The translations under genes were made by a program, and so were the position numbers. From the NCBI GenBank assembly GCA_903952805.1, contig CAJBHN010000276.1, forward strand, positions 1 to 19,734: 19,734 bases of DNA. The letters are read 5' to 3'. Position 1 is the stretch's first letter, and each line of letters starts with the position of its first letter. Of the stretch, positions 1 through 10,173 are shown one piece after another. This DNA is from an uncultured Myxococcales bacterium. GTDB lineage: Bacteria; Myxococcota; UBA727; VGSZ01. A model generated the notes under the pieces. That model made no database searches. It was not told the origin of the DNA and saw nothing but the letters and a program-made list of their open reading frames with translations.

Positions 1-45
1 AGCTCGTATCGAGTCTTGCAGCGCCGTCGGTGACGATGTCGTTGA

Positions 46-282
46 AGCGTAGACAGAAAGGAAGCGAGGTCGAATGGCCTGAGCTGGCGGCTCGGCCGTG
101 AACGAGATGGAGCCCCGAAGTTCGGCACGTTTGGCCTGGAGGTAGCGCCGGAGAAAACGCGGGTGTTGCGCTTCGGTCGATTCTCTCAACGGGACGCTGC
201 GCGCCTCGACGAAAAGGCGGGCGTGTTCGATTTCCTCGGGTTTCAGCACCGGTGCGGCGCCTCTTCGTTGGCCGCGGTCTGA
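46..282 (+). pseudogene. Remnant of a group II intron-type reverse transcriptase/maturase (C-terminal tail of the RT domain)
   Basis: Reading frame 1 gives FGLEVAPEKTRVLRFGRF at 130-183 and VFDFLGFQHRCG at 223-258. These match the conserved end of the RT domain in group II intron maturases, where FGLE-x-PEKTR, FGR and FDFLGF-x-H-x-CG occur in this order and spacing. The frame closes with TGA at 280-282. No maturase X or En domain follows, and the catalytic YADD region is not readable upstream, where frame 1 has stops at 31-33 and 43-45. The 1-120 stretch may hold the shifted remainder, but I cannot align it. This is therefore a decayed or truncated copy, cut on both sides. The stop lies 18 bp before the next gene, in the same frame. 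Family assignment rests on motifs only; another RT lineage with the same block is possible. Confidence 0.6.
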
Positions 283-288
283 CCGTGC

Positions 289-301
289 TATCCATCGGAC
301 G
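289..301 (+). promoter_or_regulatory. Putative -10 element of a leaderless promoter for the methyltransferase gene
   Basis: GCTATCC sits at 287-293, with the T of TATCCA exactly 12 nt before the GTG start at 301. That places the start codon at the expected transcription start. No Shine-Dalgarno sequence is visible. A TTGGCC at 268-273 (four of six matches to TTGACA, 15-bp spacer) could be the -35. The same arrangement occurs before three other genes in the window (5390, 5474, 10117). Confidence 0.4.
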
Positions 302-1092
302 TGCAGTGGCGCGCTTCCCCGGGCAAAATTGGCGACGAGGTGCTTGGTCGCCTGCTGGCCCCGCCTGCGGAGTTGATGCTGGATGCCCTGCCGCCGCTGA
401 TGCCCCAGGCGCGCCTCCTGGAGGTGCAGGCCGGCGGCGGCGTCATGGCCAGCGCCCTGATGGAGCGCATTGCGGGACTGGGCCGATTGGTGTCCATCGA
501 CGACGACGACGTCTTGGCCAGCGCCTTGCCCAGCATCCCCCGCCGGGCGGCGGTCGCCGTCGCCGCCGTCGCTGCCTTGCCCTTCACCACCGCCAGCTTT
601 GATGTCGTCATGGCCAACCTGGTGCTGGGGGCCGACGCCGCTGACGATGCCCGCTGCTTGAGTGAACTGCGGCGCGTGCTCAAGCCCGGTGGCTGGCTGC
701 TCGCCAGCGTGATGGTGCGGGGGAGTTTCGAGCGGCTGCTCGACCTCGTTGACGACGTCGCCGACGACCTGGGCCTCGACGACGTCAGCGCCGCCGTGGG
801 CGTCGCGCGCTTGCGCCTGCCGGAGCCCGTCGTCATGCAGGAGCGCTTTCGGCAGGCGGGGCTCGTGGTGGCCCAGGTGGGGCTCGAAGAGAGGCTGCTC
901 GGCCTCTACCGCGGGGCCATGCTGCTGGAGGATCTGCTCATCACAGACGTGGTGCTGCGCGGCGTGTGTGGCGTGTCGCTGCCGTTGTCGTTGTCGTCGG
1001 CTCTCGTCCACGCCGTCGACGGCCGGTATCCCGCTGGCCTCCCCGTGGTGGTGCACAGCATGGTCGTCACGGGCCGGCTGGAGCGCCGCTGA
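301..1092 (+). CDS. Putative class I SAM-dependent methyltransferase
   Basis: The 263-residue product looks like a Methyltransf_11-type Rossmann methyltransferase. The nucleotide-binding strand/loop is LLEVQAGGGVMASAL (about 39-53), which is degenerate compared with the usual LDVGCGTG. The acidic strand end SIDDDD (65-70), LPFTTASFDVVMANLVL (93-109) and LRRVLKPGGWLL (123-134) are the other family motifs in the right order. Substrate is unknown. GTG 301 is the first start after the in-frame stop at 280, and no ribosome binding site is seen. Family members usually have some 20-40 more residues before motif I, so the 5' end may have been lost when the neighbouring RT element inserted or decayed. 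The gene converges with the GspE-N/HEAT gene, leaving 39 bp between them. I am fairly sure of the fold and unsure of activity. Confidence 0.65.
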   Translation: MQWRASPGKIGDEVLGRLLAPPAELMLDALPPLMPQARLLEVQAGGGVMASALMERIAGLGRLVSIDDDDVLASALPSIPRRAAVAVAAVAALPFTTASFDVVMANLVLGADAADDARCLSELRRVLKPGGWLLASVMVRGSFERLLDLVDDVADDLGLDDVSAAVGVARLRLPEPVVMQERFRQAGLVVAQVGLEERLLGLYRGAMLLEDLLITDVVLRGVCGVSLPLSLSSALVHAVDGRYPAGLPVVVHSMVVTGRLERR

Positions 1093-1099
1093 CCGACGG

Positions 1100-1125
1100 C
1101 CGCGGCCTGCCTCGAGGCCCAGCGG
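1100..1125. terminator. Possible bidirectional stem-loop between convergent genes
   Basis: CCGC-GGCCT (1100-1108) can pair with AGGCC (1115-1119) and GCGG (1122-1125). The loop is six bases and there is a two-base bulge. It lies in the 39-bp gap between the converging stops at 1092 and 1132. No T-tract is present on either side, so the terminator role is inferred from position and pairing. Confidence 0.3.
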
Positions 1126-1131
1126 TCCAGC

Positions 1132-4100
1132 TCAGAGGCGGGCGGCGGCTTTGGGGTGCGCTGTCCGCTGCTGCTCCTCGACCCACCACTGCTGCCACAC
1201 AGAGATGGACCGCTGTCGCGAGCGCTTGTCGGCATCGGGGCGGTAGCCGAAGTCGTCGCCGGCCAGGCCCGCCAGCTCCCGGTGGGCAGCGGAGCGCAAC
1301 TCGAGCTCTTCGGACGCGAGCCCCTCCAACAGCCAATCCAGGCGGGAGTGTTTTTTGGCCCGCTGCCACCATTTTTCCCAGGCCCTGGGCCGGGAGCCGA
1401 GATCCTGCAGGCTGATGGTGCGCAGGGCGTGGCGGGCGGTGTCTTGCATCTCTGGCAGACCCAGCAGGCCCAACAGCAGAGGCACCGAGCCGACATCCCT
1501 GAATTCGCCGAGCAATTGGGAGGCGCGTCGGCGGGCTTCCAGCGGGTAGGGCCGGGTGGCGGCGCTGGTCCGCTCGCGCAGATGGATGAGCAGGGTTTCG
1601 AAGCGGGGATGGGCCAAAAAGGGCACCAGCGCTTCGGTGGCCAGCTGTTGGATGCGGGGTTCGGCATCGTGGAGGCGATTGCGCAGCAGGTCGATGGCGC
1701 GGGGATCGGGGTTGGCGCCAAAGAGCAGCACGGCGGCGAAGCGGTGGGCCGGATGCCGGCTGTCGACGTGGGGGATGGCGGCGTCGAGACCATCGGACCC
1801 CAGGCGCGCCAAGACGTCGATCAAGGGCCCCAGGCGGTCGGCGCTGCGGACGTTGTCGCCGGGATCGAAGGGGTCCACCCGCAGGGGGCCGGGGAAGCGC
1901 TCAGCCAGCGCAGGCACCGCCGCCAGGCCGCGGGAGACCAACTCGCGGCTGGCGCGCCCGACCAGGTCCTCGTCGCCGGCAAACAGCAGGTCCACGACGT
2001 CGCGGTGGCTCTGGGTCGACAGCGGCGCCTGACCCAGCGACAGCGGCAGCGGCAGGTCCGTCGTCGCCGCCATGGGGGGCATGGTGACTGGTGGCAGCGG
2101 CGGCGGCATCCTGGGTCCCGCAACGGCGGCTTCTGGTCCCTCGTCGGCGCTGCTGTCGTAGAGGTCGGCCAACACGCTGTTGGACAGGGCAGGGAAGTCG
2201 ATGGTCTCCCGCGATCGCGGCGGGAGGCTCACTGGCATGGCCGCTTCGGCGCTCGGGGCGGATTGGTACACGACGGCCTTCCAATCGAGGTCGTCGTCGA
2301 CGGGGACGACCGAGCCGCCTTGCAAGCCCGATTCAACCGTCGTGTGCAGGGCGCCGCGCCAGGCCTCCGGTGCCCGGCCCTCTTCGAGGGGGAAAAAAGG
2401 GGCAGCCGACGGCGATGATGCCGATGGGGCCTGGCGCAGGTGCTCGTTGAGGGCTTCGCCGGCGCCCGCGATGACCACGGCGCTCCGCTCCGCGGCATCG
2501 GCGTGCAAGCCGCGATCCGCCGCCAGCGACGGCACCGACGACGGCAGCGTCGACCCCAGCCCGGTGTTCGACGGCGTGTAGCCCTGAGCGAACGGGCTGG
2601 AACCGTCGCGCAGGGAGCCAGAGACCGACGGCATGGCCCCCGGCATCGATGACGCACCCGGCCCATCGCCAGCCGACAGCGGTGGCGGCATCGGCAGGTC
2701 GTCGCCGTGACTCGACCACGCTGGCGGCGGCACCTGGAACAACGACAGCGGCGGCGCCTCAAACAGCGACTGCATCGACACGGTTGGCGTCCCAAACGAC
2801 GCCGTCAGCGCCGACAACGGCGGCGGCTCGGGCAGGTCGTCGCTGGCGGATGCCATCGATGCCATCGAGACCGATGGGGCCGTCAGCGCCGACAGCGGCG
2901 GCGGCTCGGGCAGGTCGTCGCGATTGGGCGAGAACGACAGCGGCGGCGGCTCGGGCAGGTCGTCGCCGGCTGCTGCCGTCGAGGCCGATGTGAGCGAGAG
3001 CGTCGACAGCGGCGGTGGCTCGGGCAGGTCGTCGCTGGCAGATGCCATCGAGGCCATCGAGGCCGATGAGAGCGAGAGCGTCGACAGGGGCGGCGGCTCG
3101 GGCAGGTCGTCGCCGGCCGGTGCCATCGAGAGCGAGGACAGCGACAGCGTCGACAGCATCGGCGGCGCGGGCAAATCGTCGCCGGTGGGCGACAACGACA
3201 GGGGCGGCGGCATGGGCAGGTCGTCGCCGGCGGGTGCCATCGAGGCCGAGGAGAGAGACAGCGTCGACAGCGGTGGCGGATCTGGCAGGTCGTCGCCGCT
3301 GGATGCGGGCGCAGGCTGGGGAAAAAGGGACGGATGTTGGCGATGGCGTTGCCGCAGCAGCGACTCAAAAGCCGGGCCCAGGCGGGCGGCAAAGGCCGTC
3401 AGTTCGCCGACATCGCGGGGACTGCGGTACCGCACGCCGCCGTCGGCGTACAAGGCGCCAATGGGGCGATTGGCCACCACGATGGGGACGATCAACGCAC
3501 TTTGGGGCCGCCGCCGTCCAAGCCAGCCCAAAAACGCGGCCGTGCCAGGTGTTTCGTCGGGGCGCAGCAGCGACGGCGACGGCGACGACACTGCTCCCTT
3601 GACAAAGCCGTCTTCCGCGATCGCGAAGGGGTGGCTGAACTGCAGGCCCTCACAGGGGCCCAGGCGGTGCCAGCCGATGGCGTGCTGATCGCGCAGCCCG
3701 AAGATCGCGGCAAAGGGCAGAAACGTGCGGGCGTAGTTGACGGCGACGCGGGCAATGCCTTCCCGGGAGTCCTGGGCGGCGAGGTGGGCGAGGGCCTCGA
3801 CCATATCCCACGTGACCACGGCTTCGTTGGTGCCGGCGGCCCCGGGCAGCGCCTGATCGCGGTCCGCACCGGTGACGGCGACGGCGTCGGGATCGAGGCT
3901 GCGCAACAACGAGACGAAGCGTTCCTCAAGCTCATGCCCGTAGGCGGCGCTCAGCCCCTGCCGCAGCCGCAGCTCGGGAACGACGTGGGCCACGACGGTG
4001 GCTTTCAGCAATTCGCCGACCTCAGCGACCAGCACCGCGTCCAGCGGCGACAGACAGGCCACATGCAGGGCGTCTTTGTGGTCGACAAACAGGGGCACCA

Positions 4101-4383
4101 GCCCCATCGCCACCGCCATGCGGCGGGGGAGCCGGCTGACGGCCCCGGCTTCGGGAGTCCGAAAAACCGCGGGGGCCACCGGCGCGGTCTGCCAAATGTC
4201 CGCCAGGATGCGGGCGAGGGTGGGTTCGTCGGTGAGTTTGGCCTCGAGGACCAGCGTATCGAGGCTGCCGCCGTGGATGAGCTGCTGGTTGACGGCGACC
4301 TCCAGGGCTGCGCGGTCAACGACGACGCCATGACTGCCGGCAAGCAGGGCCTTCACCAACTGGGAGTCGAGGGGCTGGGGCAC
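1132..4383 (-). CDS. GspE/MshE N-terminal domain - GAF-like - Pro-rich repeat - HEAT repeat fusion protein
   Basis: The product is about 1083 residues. Residues 1-150 resemble the GspE_N/MshEN domain of type II secretion and type IV pilus ATPases: GGSLDTLVLEAKLTDEPTLA near 38, then PRRMAVAMGLVPLF, LHVACLSPLDAVL and a closing LSAAYG. The ATPase domain itself is absent. In c-di-GMP-binding MshEN domains the first block normally reads RLG; here it is SLD, so nucleotide binding is uncertain. Residues 185-345 look GAF-like (ALIVPIVVANRPIGALYADG near 296-315). Residues 363-572 carry nine DDLPxPPxLS repeats. Residues 793-1083 form HEAT-type helical repeats, with WEKWW and VWQQWW signatures. I place the start at GTG 4383, because the longer frame upstream is an arginine-rich shadow of the esterase gene. 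A 53-bp gap separates it from that gene, so they may be co-transcribed. No signal peptide or membrane helix is seen, so a cytoplasmic signalling or scaffold role is inferred. Exact start is uncertain. Confidence 0.75.
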   Translation of the reverse strand: MPQPLDSQLVKALLAGSHGVVVDRAALEVAVNQQLIHGGSLDTLVLEAKLTDEPTLARILADIWQTAPVAPAVFRTPEAGAVSRLPRRMAVAMGLVPLFVDHKDALHVACLSPLDAVLVAEVGELLKATVVAHVVPELRLRQGLSAAYGHELEERFVSLLRSLDPDAVAVTGADRDQALPGAAGTNEAVVTWDMVEALAHLAAQDSREGIARVAVNYARTFLPFAAIFGLRDQHAIGWHRLGPCEGLQFSHPFAIAEDGFVKGAVSSPSPSLLRPDETPGTAAFLGWLGRRRPQSALIVPIVVANRPIGALYADGGVRYRSPRDVGELTAFAARLGPAFESLLRQRHRQHPSLFPQPAPASSGDDLPDPPPLSTLSLSSASMAPAGDDLPMPPPLSLSPTGDDLPAPPMLSTLSLSSLSMAPAGDDLPEPPPLSTLSLSSASMASMASASDDLPEPPPLSTLSLTSASTAAAGDDLPEPPPLSFSPNRDDLPEPPPLSALTAPSVSMASMASASDDLPEPPPLSALTASFGTPTVSMQSLFEAPPLSLFQVPPPAWSSHGDDLPMPPPLSAGDGPGASSMPGAMPSVSGSLRDGSSPFAQGYTPSNTGLGSTLPSSVPSLAADRGLHADAAERSAVVIAGAGEALNEHLRQAPSASSPSAAPFFPLEEGRAPEAWRGALHTTVESGLQGGSVVPVDDDLDWKAVVYQSAPSAEAAMPVSLPPRSRETIDFPALSNSVLADLYDSSADEGPEAAVAGPRMPPPLPPVTMPPMAATTDLPLPLSLGQAPLSTQSHRDVVDLLFAGDEDLVGRASRELVSRGLAAVPALAERFPGPLRVDPFDPGDNVRSADRLGPLIDVLARLGSDGLDAAIPHVDSRHPAHRFAAVLLFGANPDPRAIDLLRNRLHDAEPRIQQLATEALVPFLAHPRFETLLIHLRERTSAATRPYPLEARRRASQLLGEFRDVGSVPLLLGLLGLPEMQDTARHALRTISLQDLGSRPRAWEKWWQRAKKHSRLDWLLEGLASEELELRSAAHRELAGLAGDDFGYRPDADKRSRQRSISVWQQWWVEEQQRTAHPKAAARL
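2675..3305 (-). repeat. Nine coding repeats specifying [GSR]DDLPxPPxLS within the fusion protein
   Basis: On the plus strand the core GGCAGGTCGTCGC, or a close variant, recurs near 2692, 2831, 2908, 2954, 3022, 3101, 3169, 3215 and 3284. Spacing alternates between about 42-46 and 70-80 bp, with one gap of about 139 bp. Translated on the minus strand these give nine blocks such as GDDLPEPPPLS and SDDLPEPPPLS, joined by Ser/Leu/Ala/Met linkers of the STLSLSSASM type. Copies near 2822-3105 are the most alike. A degenerate EAPPLS block lies between the two most widely spaced copies. Confidence 0.9.
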
Positions 4384-4436
4384 GAGTGCTGTTGTTCCAC
4401 ACGTCGGGGCTGATGGTCCAGTCAGCGCTCCTGATT

Positions 4437-5389
<953 letters not shown>

Positions 5390-5390
<1 letters not shown>

Positions 5391-5403
5391 GCGACGCAGT
5401 ATA
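5390..5403 (-). promoter_or_regulatory. Putative -10 element of a leaderless promoter for the esterase gene
   Basis: On the minus strand GCTATACT precedes the ATG. TATACT (5403-5398) matches five of six bases of TATAAT and starts 13 nt before the ATG at 5390, so transcription would begin at or next to the start codon. A weak TGGAGC lies 17 bp further upstream. No Shine-Dalgarno sequence is seen. Confidence 0.45.
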
Positions 5404-5461
5404 GCCACCGACCGGGAAGTGCTCCATCGTTTCGCGCCGCCACCGGCCGCGCCAATCTTGC

Positions 5462-5474
5462 TATGCAAGGGCCA
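5462..5474 (+). promoter_or_regulatory. Putative -10 element of a leaderless promoter for the M14 peptidase gene
   Basis: GCTATGCA lies just before the start, with TATGCA at 5462-5467 and the ATG at 5474 (12 nt from first T to start). An AAGGG at 5467-5471 is only two bases from the ATG, which is too close for a normal ribosome binding site. The 83-bp divergent gap 5391-5473 thus appears to hold two facing promoters. Confidence 0.4.
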
Positions 5475-7186
5475 TGAGCACACCGCACTTTTCCGCTGAT
5501 GGGCTCCCCGATCCACGTCGCCACTACTGGCGCTATCAGCATCTGCAGCACTGGCTGGCCACCATTGCCCGCGACCACCCAGACATCGTCGTCGTCGAGC
5601 GCTACGGTAGCTCTGCCGAGGGTCGCCCGCTCTACGTCGTCAAGGTCGGCACCGAGCCTGGCCGGGCCCGCCCGGCGCTGTGGGTCGACGCCAACATGCA
5701 CAGCAGTGAGTTGGTCGGCGTCAACGTCGCGGTCTGCTTCGTCAACGATCTCATCGCCCTGCATCGCGGCGATGACCGCCACGGTCTGAGTGAGGCGGTG
5801 GCGGCGGCGGCGAAGGCAGCTCTCGTCTACGTGGTGCCAACGGTGTCGCCCGATGGGTTGGAGGCCGTGCAGCAGGACGGTCGCTTCGTGCGCAGTTCGC
5901 CCGTGATGGCGCCCGAGCGCACCCGCCGCCCCCGCTGGCGCCAGGTCGACATCGACGGCGATGGTCAGGTCCGTCGCATGCGCGTGCTCGATCCCTGCGG
6001 CGGCTTTGTGGTTTCCAATCAGGTCGAGGGGCTGATGGTCCCGCGGTCCATCGACGACAGCGGACCATTTTACGCCCTGTATCCCGAAGGCGTGATCGAC
6101 GATTGGGACCAGCTGAGCGTGCCGTCGTGGGGCATCTTCGACGACAATCCCCTCGACCTGAACCGCAACTTCACCACCAGCTGGAAGCCTGAGCCCGAGC
6201 AAGAGGGGGCTGGCGACTTCGCCGGCTCGAGCCCCGAGGCGCGGGCGTTGATGCAGTTGGCGACGTTGTCGCCGCATATCTTCGCCTGGATCAACCTCCA
6301 TACCTTTGGCGGCGTGTGGATTCGGCCCCTGGGCAATGGCCCAGACACCCGCATCGCTTTCGCCGACCGCGCCATCTTTGGTCTCGTCGAGGAGTGGACC
6401 ACCCGTCACGCCAACGTGCCCACGGTGTCGGGCTTTGAGCAGTTCACCTACGTGCCCGAGAAACCCCTGTGCGGCGACCTCGTCGACTACGCCTGGCATC
6501 AGCGTGGCGCCTACGCCTGGGCCGTCGAGCTGTGGGACCTCTTCAGCCGGGCCGGCCTGCCCCGCGCCAAACGCTTCGTCGATCGCTACACGGACCAAAC
6601 GCCGGCGGATGTGGAGCACCTCGCCCGCGCCCTTGCCGCCATCGGGGCCTCGCCCATCGAGCCGTGGCGCAAGGTCGTGCATCCGCAGCTGGGTGACGTC
6701 GAGGTCGGCGGCTTCGACCCCCGCTTCTCGGTGTGGAATCCGCCCGAGGGCCCTCTCGTCGACGACATCGCCCGCGGCCATGCGGCGGTGTTGCTGCGCA
6801 TGTTGTCGCTGTTGCCGTCGTTGCACGTCACGACGCGTCGCACGCCGCTGGCCGATGGTGTCTTCGTCGTCGAGCTCACCGTCGAAAACCGCGGCGGCCT
6901 GCCCACGCACGGGCCGACGGCAGCCATGGCCCTGCCCCACAACGAGCCCGTCGGCGTCTGTGTCGACGACGGCTGCCAGCTGCGGGTGCAAGACGGCCCC
7001 CGTCGGACCCTCGGGCACCTGGGTGGGACCCAGGCGGGCCGCTTCGGTCCTGGCGCCACCTGGCCGTATCAGAACAGCGAGGGCCTGCCCGCTCGACGAC
7101 GATGCACCTTCGTGGTCACCGGCAGCGACCCCGTGCGCTTCTCGGTGGGTTCGGTACGCACTGGCTTCATCGCCGTCGAGGGGTGA
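5474..7186 (+). CDS. M14-family zinc carboxypeptidase
   Basis: The 570-residue product carries the M14 metallocarboxypeptidase core. A YQHLQHWLATIARDHPDIV opening leads to GSSAEGRPLYVVKVG (45-59). Zinc ligands are His76 and Glu79 in NMHSSE and His276 in INLHTFGG. DLNRNF (228-233) and SSPEARAL (252-259) are typical, and Glu352 in AYAWAVELWD is the likely catalytic base. Between the PDG at 126-128 and DLNRNF there is an insertion of roughly 100 residues containing DIDGDGQV (159-166), which looks like a calcium-binding EF-hand loop. A C-terminal beta-rich region (about 430-570) may be an accessory domain. There is no signal peptide, so the enzyme is either cytoplasmic or exported in another way. 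It removes C-terminal residues from peptides; specificity cannot be read. It diverges from the esterase and converges on the kinase. Confidence 0.88.
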   Translation: MSTPHFSADGLPDPRRHYWRYQHLQHWLATIARDHPDIVVVERYGSSAEGRPLYVVKVGTEPGRARPALWVDANMHSSELVGVNVAVCFVNDLIALHRGDDRHGLSEAVAAAAKAALVYVVPTVSPDGLEAVQQDGRFVRSSPVMAPERTRRPRWRQVDIDGDGQVRRMRVLDPCGGFVVSNQVEGLMVPRSIDDSGPFYALYPEGVIDDWDQLSVPSWGIFDDNPLDLNRNFTTSWKPEPEQEGAGDFAGSSPEARALMQLATLSPHIFAWINLHTFGGVWIRPLGNGPDTRIAFADRAIFGLVEEWTTRHANVPTVSGFEQFTYVPEKPLCGDLVDYAWHQRGAYAWAVELWDLFSRAGLPRAKRFVDRYTDQTPADVEHLARALAAIGASPIEPWRKVVHPQLGDVEVGGFDPRFSVWNPPEGPLVDDIARGHAAVLLRMLSLLPSLHVTTRRTPLADGVFVVELTVENRGGLPTHGPTAAMALPHNEPVGVCVDDGCQLRVQDGPRRTLGHLGGTQAGRFGPGATWPYQNSEGLPARRRCTFVVTGSDPVRFSVGSVRTGFIAVEG

Positions 7187-7223
7187 TCACGTCGCTTCAG
7201 CGCCACGCTGCACCGACGTGATC
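7185..7223. terminator. Strong bidirectional hairpin between convergent M14 and kinase genes
   Basis: GATCACGTCG (7185-7194) pairs perfectly with CGACGTGATC (7214-7223). Inside, CAGCG pairs with CGCTG around a CCA loop, separated from the outer stem by a 3x3 internal loop. The left arm includes the last bases of the M14 stop codon. There is no T-tract, so it may act as a Rho-assisted or transcript-stabilising hairpin instead of a classical intrinsic terminator. Confidence 0.55.
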
Positions 7224-7244
7224 GGTGCGAGGCGGCCGGGTCTG

Positions 7245-8347
7245 TCAGCGGCCAATCACCGCCAGCAGGCGCCGCAGCAGCGATGGACGTTCGCGCAGGC
7301 GGTCGAGGGTGTCGTCGAGCGCGGCGGCCAGGGCACGGCAGTCGGCGAAGCGAACGGAGCGGTCAGTGGCGAGGGAGCCCATGACGACGTCGTCGACGGC
7401 ATCACCCAATCCGGGTCGTTGGGCCGACGGCGGCTGCACCGGTCGTCTGGTGGCTTCGGCGACATCGCGCTCGGTCTTGCCATCGAAGGGATAGCCCCCG
7501 GTCAGGCAGCCATACAGGATGACGCCGATGGCCCAGACGTCACTCTGGGGTGACGGGCGCTCCCGTTGGAAAAGCTCGGGGGCCATATAGCGCACCGATC
7601 CGACCCGCACCCCGGTGTCGACAATGTCCTTGGCGGAGGCGGCGCCGAAATCAAGGACCACCAGCTCGTCTCTGGCCTCGAGACGTCGGTCGCCGAGCAT
7701 GCCTCGTCGTGCTGGCTGGGTCCGCACCATGATGTTGCCCGGCTTGAGGTCGCCATGGACGATGCCTTGTTCATGGGCCGCCGACACGACGTCACACAGC
7801 CCGCGGGCCAGATGGACGGCGCGCCCGGCACTCATGGGTCCCTCGTTCATCAGGTCCCCCAACGTGCGCCCCTGCACCAGCTCCATCGTCAGATACCGCA
7901 GGGGGCCGTCGAACGTCTCCTCCTCGTGCAGCTCGAAGATGCGGCAGAAGCCTGGATGATGAATCCGTCGCGAAAACAAGATCTCGTTGCGAAACCGCTC
8001 CACGGCGGCGGTCGAGGCCATGGGCGACAACACCTTGACGACGACGGGCAGCGACAACGCGGTGTCGGTGGCGCGATACACCGTCGAGAACGCGCCGATG
8101 CCGATGACGTCATCGAGCGTGTAGCGACCCAGTCGGTGTCCGGTGGGGTAGCTCGGTCGCACCGCCGGGGCGGCGGTGGTGCCGGCTGGCGTCGTCAGAG
8201 GCGCCAGGCGCATGGGCAGGGGCGTCTGGTCGGTGGTGGCATCGCCCGGGGCACCGATCGCAGGCCCGGTCACCTCGTCAATGCCGTCCATCGGGTCGAG
8301 CTCGTCGGCCGCCCGTCGGGGCGATGCTCCGTCGTCGTCTGGTTGGG

Positions 8348-8351
<4 letters not shown>
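7245..8351 (-). CDS. Eukaryote-like serine/threonine protein kinase
   Basis: The 368-residue protein has a disordered Pro/Ala/Asp-rich head (1-74) and a Pkn-type kinase domain (75-345). Key parts are the Gly-rich loop GIGAFSTV (84-91), Lys106 in PVVVKVL, Glu123 in the C helix, the catalytic loop HGDLKPGN (199-206), DFG (234-236) and APE (257-259). All residues needed for catalysis are present, so it should phosphorylate Ser/Thr. HRD is replaced by HGD, a non-RD arrangement, which suggests that activity does not depend on activation-loop phosphorylation. No transmembrane helix or sensor domain follows, so it is probably soluble. Its ATG overlaps the TGA of the upstream GH3 gene in an ATGA, which implies translational coupling. 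Its substrates are unknown. Confidence 0.93.
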
Positions 8352-10116
<1,765 letters not shown>

Positions 10117-10117
<1 letters not shown>

Positions 10118-10129
10118 CCGCTCAGCATA
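10117..10129 (-). promoter_or_regulatory. Putative -10 element of a leaderless promoter for the GH3 gene
   Basis: GCTATGCT is read on the minus strand, with TATGCT at 10129-10124 and the ATG at 10117 (12 nt). There is no clear -35 and no Shine-Dalgarno sequence. The hairpin at 10141-10167 lies just upstream. Confidence 0.4.
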
Positions 10130-10140
10130 GCGACGGCAGG

Positions 10141-10167
10141 CCCGCGGCCGAACTTCTTGGCCGCGGG
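10141..10167 (-). terminator. Hairpin after the TPR gene, upstream of the GH3 gene
   Basis: CCCGCGGCC (10141-10149) and GGCCGCGGG (10159-10167) form a perfect 9-bp GC stem around a 9-base loop, 6 bp past the TPR gene stop. It probably ends or attenuates transcription coming from the TPR gene. No T-run follows on the minus strand. Confidence 0.5.
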
Positions 10168-10173
10168 AGCCAA

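Noticed and set aside
906..1793. Minus-strand frame of 295 codons over the methyltransferase end
   Set aside because: Its composition is Pro/Ser/Arg/Ala/Cys-rich and its distal half repeats the HEAT region in another frame. It is a shadow of the HEAT-protein gene.
2675..3305. The regular repeats considered as a CRISPR array
   Set aside because: The spacing is irregular (about 42 to 139 bp), the intervening sequences are similar to each other, and the repeats are in frame with a protein. They are coding repeats.
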